From Onchocerca volvulus (taxonomy: Eukaryota; Nematoda; Chromadorea; Rhabditida; Onchocercidae): 64,000 nucleotides of DNA. The notes beneath the pieces are model-generated. The model made no database searches. It saw only the letters and a list, made by a program, of their open reading frames with translations, and was not told the origin of the DNA. Below, one piece after another: positions 37,491 to 49,102 of the stretch (within the stretch, counting starts at the first letter, position 1; the number at the start of each line of letters is the position of its first letter). The stretch lies in assembly GCA_000499405.2 (NCBI GenBank), contig HG738137.1, positions 19,492,603-19,556,602 on the forward strand, given 5' to 3'. Position numbers and translations under genes: made by a program.

Positions 37491-38935
37491 ATGAGTATCA
37501 TATCAGAACACGGTTATCGTCAGGATGGTCGAAAGCCACATCAAATTCGGAACTTAAATTATAAATTAGGAGTCTATTCACAAGCTGATGGTTCAGCATA
37601 TCTTGAACAAGGCAACACTAAGGTTCATTATTTTTTGTTGAATACTGATCATGTTTAAGCATTATTTTTTTTGCTGCTTAAGATTTGTACAGTGTAAATG
37701 ATTAGTATTTCATTTGAAGAAGGTAGAACAAGATTTGGAAATTCTATAATTAGTTATAATGTTTTTAACTTTGTTGCATTTATCGAATTGGGGATGTTAA
37801 ACTTCTTTATATTTTTCCATTTATGTCTAAACAGCGGTTTAGATTTTATGTGCAGTATACGGTCCTTATGAACCCAAACAACGAAGTCGATTGTTGGAGG
37901 ATCGTTGCATTATTAATTGTCAATATAGTATGGCTACATTCTCAACTAATGAGCGGAAGGTTATTTAATTCTAATTATTTAATGATTTGTCAAAGTTACT
38001 GTTATTTATTCTTCATTTCTTATTGATTTTGTATGTAAAAAAATTAACTGAGAATATGATTATTCGTTACACTTGCAAGAAAATGACTACTTTAGGAACG
38101 ACCACGAGGAGATCGTCGGTCGCTTGAATTTGCTCGCCTAATGGAAAAAGCGTTTGAAGCAGCAATCCTAACAGAAAATTATCCACGATCTCAAATTGAT
38201 GTTTTCTGTGAACTATTACAGGTATTATTGAAGTGTTTATTGTATTTTTATTGTTATAAACACTCATTAATCCGCCTAATTTATCTGTTGGTGTTTGAAA
38301 TTTCTAGTCTGAACTGATAACATGAGGCAGTGTTGCTTCATATGGCCAAAATTTTTTACGTTTTTTTTGTAAAAGTTTCTTCATTTTCAAAATTACCATC
38401 TCATGTTCAGGAAAAGACTTTCTGTATATCAATTTTTTCTGCAGGGAATTTTGTATCATCAATTTCTTTTCAGAATCATGTACATTGTCTAAGGTATTCA
38501 TTTCTTTATGCTTCTTCTGCAGTTTCATTTATTTTTCAGGCAGATGGAAGCCATTTGGCTGCATGTGTTAATGTAGGAACCTTAGCACTTGCCGATGCAG
38601 GTGTGCCGATGCGTGGCCTGATTGCAGCAGCGTCATGTGCCTGTACACCCGATGGATTAGCGTGTGTAGATGTCAATTCACGTGAAGAAATGGGTATCAT
38701 TCCTCGATTAACAGTGGCTACAATATCGGGACAAGATGCAATTGTATTGGCTGAGTTACAAAATAGGCTGCACAAAAATCATTTGATATTAATACTGGAA
38801 GCGGCCCGAAAAGCAACAGCTCATGTACATTCATGTCTTGAAGCTGCCGTATTGACTCATATTAAAGCTGCCATTGGTTTATCCTCTACTACGGATAATG
38901 ATATGGAACGTGATAACATTAGATTTTCTGATTAA
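37491..38935 (+). CDS. EXOSC4: Exosome complex component RRP41, complete, 4 exons
   Basis: RNase PH-like subunit of the hexameric ring of the RNA exosome (nuclear and cytoplasmic 3'-5' RNA decay and processing). Exons 37491-37622, 37843-37959, 38096-38221, 38540-38935 give 256 aa (human 245). Family landmarks: QDGRKPHQIR near the N-terminus, YGPYEPKQRSR, INCQYSMATFST, PRSQIDVF, QADGSHLAACVNVGTLALADAGVPM. In eukaryotes this ring subunit is structural and not catalytic, which is established for the family. The ATG follows an ATTTTGCAG acceptor by 9 bases and the upstream TIM9 stop by 93 bp, so the messenger is probably made by trans-splicing of a polycistronic precursor. The RRP4 ring-cap subunit gene lies 1.3 kb downstream on the same strand. 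Confidence 0.95.
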
Positions 38936-40254
38936 GTAAAAGAAATATTCATTCATTCGTAACATACTTGTTTTTCAGTGTTGTCAAAGTGTTAGTTAAA
39001 TTTCGAGGAAATAGTGAAATACTTTAATGCTGTAATGTTGTTCTTTGTTCCGCCATTTTTCTGGTTATCCTTAGTTTTTAAATACTGAAGTTTCACTGAA
39101 GTCTAAATAGATTTTTTCAATTTTTCGATCTGAAATTGTTGTTTATTTTTCTGTGTTGTTAATTGCTGGATTATTTGTTCATCTGATCTCATCGGTCAAG
39201 AATTTTTTCTTTTGTTCGAAGATGGGATTTTTATTTTTTGTTGAAAAACTTATTAAATTCATAAATTTATTGTCTTTAAATCATTTTACGTAAAATATCG
39301 AAGAAACTATACATATGGGGAAGGCCTCGGGAATTCAAAAAGATGGAATGTCGAATAAAATAGTTGAGTTTGTTGGGAACTTTAATTTTTTTTAAGCTAG
39401 AAGCTGCAACAGCAAAAAATATTCTAGCTATCATAACCCCACCAAAAACCACAGGAACATCTATTATACTAAGCGGTATTGATAGAGAATTTACTTGAAC
39501 AAGATTACCAACAGTTGTGGAAGCCATTGTCATAATGGCTAGGAACAGAACTATAGCTTTCTTAGAGTTAAATACATCAGCCACACAAGATATAGGGCCC
39601 ACCTATAAACCTTCCACTTTTTTTCTTCCTGGTCTTACTCAGATAACAAGTAACATATTTTATTATAGAAGTGATGACAATAATTATTGTCATCCATAAA
39701 ATGGAGCCAGGTCCACCGGTTTTTAGAGCAACAGCAGTTCCTGAAATATTTCCTACTCCTAAATTTCCCCCTAAAGTTGTGAGTCGGGCAGCTATAGGAG
39801 GAAACTTATTTTCTCGATAGGAGTCAGGATTACGTTTCTTCGAAATTAACAGTTACACGATAGTCTTCTGAAGTTTTTGACTTCATGGATTGTGTTATGT
39901 GAGCTAAATCACATACTTGCCATTATCTGGAATGACATTTATATTCATAAATTATCAAGAAACGATAGATAGTCTATATTATGCTCATCTTATTACATGC
40001 ATCACTCGAATGAACTATTCGCATTCCTTTCTTATTTTAATTCATTGATATTTTAGTTTTATTTTCACCTATCTTTTTTTCTCATGAAATTTAGAAATAT
40101 TAGACGAAGCATTCTAGGATTCCGTAAGAAAGATATCAAGAATTTGTTTTGTGAAAGATTTGTATGACTGTTGTAGTTCACTTAATTGAAAATTTTTAAG
40201 AAGTGACGAATTTGTATAGTTTATTTAGTTTAGTACTAACTAGAACTTTTGCAG
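38936..40254. other. Gap between the two exosome genes
   Basis: The interval contains the antisense bacterial symporter fragment at 39270-39890. The rest is AT-rich with no recognised exon. The RRP4 promoter, if it has its own, would lie after the fragment. Confidence 0.6.
39270..39890 (-). pseudogene. Broken bacterial sodium:alanine symporter (AGCS) gene, probable Wolbachia insertion
   Basis: About 600 bp on the minus strand encode intronless pieces of an AGCS-family amino-acid carrier, a bacterial family. One frame (from about 39872 down to 39600) reads NKFPPIAARLTTLGGNLG, VGNISGTAVALKTGGPGS, then GRFIGGP. A one-base shift near 39597 moves the rest to another frame: GPISCVADVFNSKKAIVLF, TVGNLVQVNSLSIPLS. 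There is an in-frame stop at the upstream side, the N-terminal and C-terminal parts of the ~450-aa protein are missing, and there are no introns. Filarial worms commonly carry nuclear copies of Wolbachia DNA, so that origin is most likely. It lies in antisense between RRP41 and RRP4 and should not be functional. Confidence 0.75.
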
Positions 40255-42832
40255 ATGATGCTGGAAATTGCTGGACCTTCAAGTTTTAAGGAACTGGAAG
40301 TAATCGTGACGGAGAAACGAGTTCCCGAGAATAAACTGATTGTGCCTGGTGCCAAAGTTACTTCTAATCCCGATTTTATGAGGTCTTGACTAATAAAATA
40401 ATTAGATCAAATCGCTTTGTTAAATGATAAAATAATAAATTTTAAATTGCTTCTTTTTTAGTTTGTCTTTGACGTTGTACAGCTAGTGGGGAAATAGTAG
40501 TATTGAGAATATTTTGCGATAGCTTTCGATAATCCACTTTTCTTTGTTAAGCGTTTCTGCTTTGCCATGTTTTCCTTATTGAAATTTTATTGACCTTTGA
40601 TTTTACATTTTCCTTTTTGTTTAGAAATGCAAATAAAATGACGTAGAAATATTTCAGAGGACATGGGACATATATGCATGATGATAACTTGATAGCATCA
40701 GTGGGTGGTACTGTTGAACAAGTTAATAAACTCGTTTCGGTACGACCTCTGAAAAGCAGGTAAATTCTTGTTTTGCCGCCAATTCGGATAGCTTAACTTT
40801 TCAGATATGTCTTTGCTTATTATCCATTTTGTTGGTTTTTTTCTTTTTTCTTTTTTTTTTTTGTGTGTGTATTTTTCAGATAGTTTTGCGTTTTTCTTCA
40901 CTTTCTTCTAGATATAATGGAGAAATCGGTGATGTAGTGATTGGACGAATCACAGAAGTGCAGCAAAAAAGGTGGAAGGTTGAAACTAATTCAAGGCTAA
41001 ATTCAACTTTACTTCTTTCCAGCGTAAACTTGCCGGGCGGTGAACTGGTACAGTTCTTTTTGATTAGAATTTGCCATTAAAGATTGTTTTAATATAACGT
41101 GTTGTTTTCAATGATTTCACATTTTTTTGTTTCTTCTTTTCAATTTTTGTATTCATTTCTTACTCAGGAAAACGGCAATTAGTATTTTCTTTCAAGGATA
41201 TGTTGCTTTGATTTTCAGAGAAGAAAATCGGTGGAAGATGAACGAATGATGCGTGAATATCTCAAAGAAGGGGATCTTATCAGCGTAATTTTCTTATTCT
41301 ATTTTTGCTTAATAATATACTATATTCAGTGTTTTTTTTATCAAAGTTTCTTGAGTTATTCTTTCGTTAATTTCAATCTGAAATATTCAATTAATTCTCG
41401 TAGATATGATTTTCATTATCAGGCTGAAGTACAAAAGATACATTCAGACGGACAGTTATCGTTGCACACGAGAAATTTAAGATATGGAAAGGTCCGTTTT
41501 CCTCTTTTTTTTTTGAAAATTTTTGAAAGTGAAGTTTTGCTCCAATGTTTGAAACTTTCCTTAAGTTTGTTTCTTCCAAATAATGAGAATATTTGATCAT
41601 GAGAAATTTAATGCTAATTTCTCATCTTGACTCGATTGCACATATACTTAAAGAGATTTACGATACTGAATCATTCATACAAGAATACATTAAATCCATT
41701 AATGTTCCTTACCTTTTTCAGATAAGGCAACTTTTTGATCTCTTTAAAATATTCTTTTTTGATATACTTAGTTGTCTCAGTGCTAGAAATTACATACTGG
41801 AAATAGATTAGGAGACGGGCAATTAAACTGAAATAATTGCAATAATTTTTCAAATAATGTTCTAGTATTACATTGATGTCCTGCTGCATTTTCATATTTT
41901 GTGAAGAATATTATGTATCGAAGTATTTTATTTTGTTGTTAATGCTGCACAAAAGCAATTTTAGCTGTCGCAAGGAACTTTGATAAAAATTTCTCCATAT
42001 TTGGTCAAACGAAGGAAATCACATTTCCATACATTGCCATGTGGTGTTTCCGTGATTTTTGGACGTAACGGTTATATTTGGATCGCACCTGTAGCAAGTG
42101 AAGAACAGAACATGACCGGAGGTTATTCGCAGAATTTGGAAGAGGTATGTTTGTCTCTAGCCATATGTTCTTGTAAACATACATTACATAACTGTGACTA
42201 GTATATTTTTCAACATTTTTTTATCCTTCTCTTTTAAAGCTGAATGCATCCAAATAATCGTCGCATCCAAAAATCCTAGTGCGTTTCTGGAAATATTTTA
42301 AGGTAGTGCCATTGAAAATCCGATCAGTTATAGCACGTGTGGCAAATTGTGTAAATATCCTTGCCATGTATCATATTCCACTCTATGATACAACGGTAGT
42401 GCTTGCTTATGACGCTTCTCTTAATTCTGAGGTCAGTTACTATGTAGAAATAACTTGTATTGTATTTGCAATGAACAGACATAACATCTTTTTCTAAATA
42501 AATTTACAGGTAATCCAAACTGCTAACTTTCTCTAGCAGTCTTCAAGCATAAAATTATATTTTATGCTATTTTATTCTTGTCTCATTTTTATACATTATC
42601 AGTTTAGCTGTATTATATCAAAATTTTTCAAAGATACAATTGAAAAAAAAAAAAAAAAACTTATTTACAGTCAAAGTCTCCAATTACCTCAATTAAAGCG
42701 TACATTTCTTCATTGAAATTAATTACTTTTCTTGTATTTTCTGATGTTATTCAGATAAAAGAATTGTTGAAACCAGAATCAGCCGCAAACATAGCAACAG
42801 AAGTTGTGTTGCAATTGGAAAAAAATTGCTGA
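40255..42832 (+). CDS. EXOSC2: Exosome complex component RRP4, complete, 8 exons
   Basis: S1/KH cap subunit of the RNA exosome that contacts the RNase PH ring and the RNA entry path. Exons 40255-40382, 40658-40759, 40912-41047, 41219-41284, 41423-41491, 41965-42144, 42303-42431, 42755-42832 give 295 aa (human 293) with consistent phases. Landmarks: [58 protein letters not shown] (S1 domain), [54 protein letters not shown] (KH part). The start has two adjacent ATG codons immediately after a TTTTGCAG acceptor, consistent with trans-splicing. RRP41, its partner in the same complex, lies upstream on the same strand. Confidence 0.94.
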
Positions 42833-43801
42833 AGAAGTATGCTGAATCTCTTTTTTGGTGACCTTGGTTGTCTAGAATGTTTCCGTTAAGCATAAACCAT
42901 CAGTTTGTTGATTCATTGACTTTTCTTCATTTGCTGTTCACTATTTTCTGGGATTTTTCAAAAATATTGTGTCTCTTTTGTTATCGCGCAGTTTTTTTTT
43001 GGAAAATTATATTTACAAATAAAAAACATATTGAATTGAAATTGAATTGTTTTGAATGATAATAAATGATGTAATAACCTTTAAATATCACTGATGTCCA
43101 ATGTATTGCATATTGCGTAATGTGACATTAGAAAATTTTGATTTCACGTTTGACAAGTTAAAAAATAACTCACTCAGAAAAAGATTCATCACTAAAAAAT
43201 TAGGTAAATTCATTGGGCGATTTTTTCTTATTTTGAAGCCTTTCACTTTTTTCTCCATAATTCCATGATGGTTTCGCAATTCATTGAAAAAAAAATTGTT
43301 TATTTTTTATGGGTGCTCTATTTTTGCTGTCGAAGATGTGTTTTTAGCAAGTTAGGAATGATGAGATTCTTAGGATTTCTTCATTTCTTATTTACGTTAT
43401 TGCATTTGTTGAATATACCATTGTTGAAGAGAAAGAAAAACTATTTAAAATAAAGTTGTTTCTTTCATCTGTCCATTTCATGTGATATATTCAGTATAGT
43501 GATTAATTATTTCTCATTACAAAAAAAGATGGTTCTTCACTGTTTGTAAATGAAGTACTTTTCATTATCGATTTTTTCTAAATTCATTTCATTTTTTAAC
43601 GATTCTAGAATTTTTTCTGGTTTTTCGAGTCTTTTTCTGATTTTTTTTTTTGAGTGATAGGGGAAACGTATTGATTACCTGATTTTTTAAAGTTATTGAT
43701 TATCTGATGATTTTAGATTTACTACAGCGAGCTATACAGAAAACTGAATATTTTGATAATGAAGTTCCAATTGTCAAATTCCAGATTGAACGGTGAAAGA
43801 A
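42833..43801. other. Intergenic stretch between RRP4 and PGLS
   Basis: I see short open frames on both strands (for example near 43088-43279 and 43265-43453) without splice or family support. A TTCCAG acceptor at about 43784 precedes the PGLS start. Confidence 0.5.
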
Positions 43802-45792
43802 ATGTTGGATAGTGATATCAATGAGCGGCTGAGCAATAGGGGGAAAGTGATAGTTGTCGGAAATTTCACTGATTTGAATGATAAATTGGGATTGTATATG
43901 AGAGAAATTCTTAAAAAAGCAATTGCTGAACGAAATTGTGCTAACATTGCTGTTTCTGGTAAGTTTCATACAATTTGGGAAATTGGTAAATGCATCTTCC
44001 TTAAGTAGGGATTAAGATTCCAAAGGTTCATCGAGTGTTCAATGTTTTCTAAATCTCGCTATTTAGCAATATTTTTTGAAATTTCTATGCGGTTCCTGAT
44101 CTCCCGAGAAGACTACTCCATTTAAACTCTATTTAAATTTGAGATTTATAGTTCGGAATTTAATTCAAATAATTTGCAGAATTTTGTACTTCCTACTCCT
44201 TCATATAAAGATTTTTAAAGGTCTCATATCAATTTTAATTCTCTCGATAAAGTACTTATTAGTATGAATAAAAATTTGTTTGTGTCAGTTGTGCTTATGT
44301 TAATTTTAATTAGATATTACTAGTTTAGAAATTTCAAAAAATATTCCAGGTGGTTCGATGCCTACCTTGATAGCGCCGTTGTTGACGAGACTAGAAGATA
44401 TCGACTGGTCAAAAGTTCGGATATTTGCGGCCGACGAACGGATGGTTCCACTAAATGATACTGAATCGAATACAGGGGCTTATATGAAAATCCTGCCATC
44501 TAATATCAGCCAGTCATTCGTGCATTATGGACCTATTGACAACAGTATTGTTTACTTTGTTTTTGTTTGGACCTTCAACTTTCAATTTATTTTATTGAAA
44601 ATTTTGGAACTCACTCATTTATTGTTATTGAATTCATTAAACATGGAGGACTAAGAAGTAATTTTTAACTTGAAAAAAAAAAACTAAAAATTGTTCCGTT
44701 TTTTTTGAAAACTAGTAGTCATCTTTGTTCATTTATCAACTTTGTTATAATATAAAATCATTTACAGCAGTACAATGTGCGAAGAACTACGAAGAACAGA
44801 TACATTATTTTACTAAAGACACGGAAGAAGGCTGGCCTATATTCGATTTGCTGTTATTGGGGATTGGACCAGATGGTCATACGTGCTCCTTGTTTCCTGA
44901 GCATCCATTGTTGAGGGTACGAAATTTTATTTTGAACTGTCCGCTTTTATGGTGAATTTAACAGTAATTGGTATCATTAATAACAGATAGACAATTAAAC
45001 AATTTGCTGACTGCAGCTATATTAAATTCCTATCCGGATATCTTGCGAGAAGTGAGTATGGTAAGTGTTGCGTTAGTTTGGGTGAGTATTTACTGTAATT
45101 ATTCATTCAAGAAGATATTGTTAACTTGATAATTTTATGTTGCTCATTTACTTAATTTTATTGCATATGAAGATCATATAAGAGCATCACATAAATTACC
45201 TACATTGCCTCAAGCCATTTATTAAAAATGCGAATAATTTATTATATATATAATAGTAATATATGTAACTTCAGGAAAATGTCAAATGGGTTGCAGCAAT
45301 CGAAGATTCCCCGAAACTACCACCAAGGCGTATAACTTTAACGCTACCAGTTATTAATCATGCTCGATATGTGGCATTTATTTCTACTGGTAGAAAGAAG
45401 GGTGAATTAATACGGGTCAGTCATAATAAAAAACGAAAAGTATTCATAAGTAGCGATGATATAGACTCATTATCATGATTAATTCCCTATTATTAGTTGC
45501 CGATTGATGAAAAATAATATATCTTACGATGAAAAGCCTTATTTCTTAACTATTCATGGTGTATACAGCAAATCATAAAAGAAAAATTCAAGTTAATAAA
45601 GTCTCAGCATTTAAATGTAAGCTATTAGTGAAGTAATTTTCATTGTCAATAACAAACATGTTGCAGGGAATCATTAATGGTCAAAATTCTAGTTTTCCAG
45701 CAGCAATGGTGAAGCCCAAATCGGGTAACATATCTTGGTTCATGGATAAAGAAGCATTTGCTGCTTATGATGGTTCTACCAATTGTCCGTGA
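43802..45792 (+). CDS. PGLS: 6-phosphogluconolactonase, complete, 5 exons
   Basis: Second enzyme of the oxidative pentose phosphate pathway: hydrolyses 6-phosphoglucono-1,5-lactone to 6-phosphogluconate in the cytosol, upstream of NADPH production by 6PGDH. Exons 43802-43958, 44350-44544, 44768-44916, 45275-45415, 45667-45792 give 255 aa (human 258). Landmarks: [13 protein letters not shown], the ADER motif in [36 protein letters not shown] (residues 143-166, with the conserved His at 155), [18 protein letters not shown] and FPAAMV. A TTCCAG acceptor lies 17 bases before the ATG, a likely trans-splice site. The gene is on the same strand as TIM9, RRP41 and RRP4, with a gap of about 0.97 kb behind RRP4. 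Confidence 0.95.
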
Positions 45793-47618
45793 TACTTTAT
45801 TATTTTCCTCATTATATATCTTTATCATTTAGAGACGATTGACTGAAACATTTGAAGTATTTTTTATTAGAGAATTATTTGCGAAGATTTTATAATTCAG
45901 TTCAAGATTGAGAGTGATGTTTGATGTTTAGTTCATCATTGATAATATTGCTATAAGCACTTTGTTGATATTATCACTGCTAATATGAATGAAAAATTGC
46001 AACAAATCTTCTCTAGCTGTTTTTATTTCAATTTTCCATATGAAATTCATTTTATCCAAAAGTTATACTTTTTTGCTGCATTAAGATTTACGATTTCCTC
46101 TATCTAAAATAATTGGCTTCATTAAATCTTTAATAAAAGAAATTTTTTTCAAGTATATGATCTTTTTATTTTAATTTTTTATTGAAAAAATTTAGTGAAG
46201 TTAATTTATAAAAGAATTTGAAAAGTGAATTTTTCAGAGGAATTGAATTTATTTGAAATTAACATGTATTTTGAAAAGTAGTTTACATATGTTTTCTTTT
46301 GGATGCGGAATTTATAAATACACAGAGCAGCAGTAATCAAGTGTCTTAAAATAATTACTATATTTGTTTATTCGATAATGTTCCTGCGCAATTCCAAAAT
46401 AATTCTTAAAACGAAGTGTTATAGAATATTAAATGATGGGATGATTGCTACTGTGGAAATTGCCTGAACTAGAAGTAATTAGCCACTTATATGTCACTGA
46501 ATGACTATCCCGGTCCAGAACAGATCATTGAATTGTACTCGATGTCCACATTTTGAAATTTTATGGCAGAAAAAAAACATCTAAAAAATATTGTAATTCG
46601 GGATATCTAGAATTTTGAAAATCAATATAAAAATTGACATGATATTAACTTCTTTATATAACCGATGATGGAGATGGCGAAATTCTCTAAAATTCGCTAC
46701 TGTTTTATTTTTACACTATGGAGTTTTGTTAATATTCGCATTAAGGATGTTAGGACTTCGAAGAGTGACATGAATGTTTCGGAAGATGGTAGAAATTGTC
46801 TTTTTGCTCAAGTAAATATTGTCTTTTTATTTACTTGCAACATTATTTGCAGAATTTATTAACTGCGTGTGATACTCAGGCTTATTTTCTATGCAAGATG
46901 TAAGCGAAATAATAGTTAAAAGTATTCAGCCATGATAATTAATATATTAATAAACATAAGATTGCAAGATAAATAATCAGTGAAGTAAAACGACACATTC
47001 CAATTAAGCCAGTTATGATGCAAATTTGTATATTTTACAAGCTGTAAAATATAACATACTATTATACAATCGGAGGAGATAATTAAACAAATAAGATAGA
47101 AATGGTAACGAAGTGAATAATGAAATAAACGAACAGGATAATGTGTAACAAAGAAGTAAATATATTAATGAACTATCTGAATGTCTATGATTTTTTCGGG
47201 ATTATATTTTTATCGTTCTTTATGTGGTTATATTATGTTTTCATCATAGTGACTTCGTTATCCACGCATAATATTATGCTACAATCGCAAGAAAAGAAAA
47301 TCTAATAGTTTAAAAACATTTTAATTCCCAGGAATTATTATGCCCGCACTTTTTTCTCCTTTTCAGTGATCACTTTCGATGCCACTGGTACTCCTATTTT
47401 CACCTCAACTACTACTAAATCACTTTCTGCTAGATCTAATTTAACTTAATTTCATCTATTACTGCTAATGCTATAATTATGTTATGGGAAGATCTCGTAA
47501 AGGACAATTAAAGGTCTTCATTTATATCAATTTCTTTTTTTCCCTGTTTATAACTATTACCAATTGTTATTTTTCACTCTTACTAATTGCTACTGTTTTT
47601 ATTTATTACCAAATTCTA

Positions 47619-47662
47619 TTTTTAGAATGATGATCATATTATTATGATCATCATTCTAAAAA
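47619..47662. repeat. Perfect palindrome, 20-bp arms and 4-base loop
   Basis: The arms 47619-47638 and 47643-47662 are exact inverted copies. Nothing coding lies within several kilobases. Confidence 0.9.
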
Positions 47663-49050
47663 TTTCGAAATTATAGTTACTTCTCTTTCACATTGTTCCC
47701 ACATATTATTTTTTCCATATTAAGTTTTGCTTCAATTGCGAATTACTAATAATCATATTATTATGACACTCAATTCAATATACAGCAATACTATTATATA
47801 GAGATTATTACATAATATTACGGATTTCAAAACCGAATTTATGCCTTAGCTTACTTTTGTAAATCAGACTCCTATCGTGAGTTTTTCATCTTTGAGTTAG
47901 AGGATGAAAAGGAAAGACTTCTGCTTTGAGTCGAAATGATAAATGCGTGGATAATTAATTTGTAAGTTTATTATTAATACCACAGTAATTGATTACAGAG
48001 TAATATATAGAATAGAAAAATATGAAGCAAAAGTTTACAAAGTCGAAATTATAATGGCAGTAGAAAAATACAAATTGCCAGAACCAGGAGCTTCAATTGC
48101 AACCGCCGAAATCGCCCCACCAGTTACTAACACAACCAGATTTAAGAAAAACTCCTTATCCTTCATAAGCGGATATGGCTTACAGAATACAAAAAAAGGA
48201 ATTGCAAACTTTCTCATACGTATAAGAGATTGTTATGTGAGAAAAGACATATTTTTTGTTATAAAATAATATACAGGTGTGCATAACCATACATAGATTA
48301 TAAATTACATAACGGATTTATCTCTCAGTATGAGAAAACGTTGGAAATTTTGCATAATGAGATGAATCCTTTACTTAAGAGATGCTTATAAAAAATAATT
48401 TCACCAGACGTTCAAAATACAGATGTAACAAGTATTTAAGACTTATAATCCAAAGGAATTTACATATGAATTGGATAACGATCCATATAGAACAAATTTC
48501 TATAGTGTAAGTATTTTGAGACACAAAAATTATTTTAGATAATTATTTCGAGTTTTCCTTGGTAATATGATATTGTGTTTATCTCCAAAGAATACGACAT
48601 CACTCTACAATTTAGTGCCTTTCCTCTCTCTGTTAAAAAAAAGTATATAATTCATTTGTCGTCATTTTCGAAAAAGAATATTTGTTCACACTTTTAAAAA
48701 TAATTTTTTAATAAAAAATCTTTCCTAATCTATCAAATATCGAAGTCGCTTTTCTGGAAGTTTAATTCTACTTAATTGATTACTTTCTTATACTACATCA
48801 ATATGATTTCTCCATCAACAATGATTTCCTGAAAAATTTTATTTAGAATAAGCTAAAGTTCTTTTTTTTCTTTGTTTTTGGTCAGTTTTCTCCGGTAAAT
48901 TTGCAAGTAACTAAATTTTGAGCAACTAGTTTCAAATACAGTGTCAAAAATTTCCATCAATTTAATTGCCTTTTTCAAAGTGATGTACGAAATACTCTAT
49001 GAATGATGGCGAAAATGTTGTGACATTGTTTCCAAAGAAGAACGTATAAT

Positions 49051-49102
49051 AACTGAGTTTACAACCTTGAAATTCGTAAAACTGAGTCTACAACCTTGAA
49101 AT
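49051..49102. repeat. 23-bp direct repeat, two copies
   Basis: The unit at 49051-49073 recurs at 49080-49102 with one substitution. A short palindrome (atgcaatattttgcat) follows. Confidence 0.8.

Noticed and set aside
38536..38775. Open frame on the minus strand inside the last RRP41 exon
   Set aside because: Shadow of a conserved coding exon.
39270..39890. Functional nematode amino-acid transporter on the minus strand
   Set aside because: The family is bacterial, the frame is broken and both ends are missing, so it is a pseudogene fragment.
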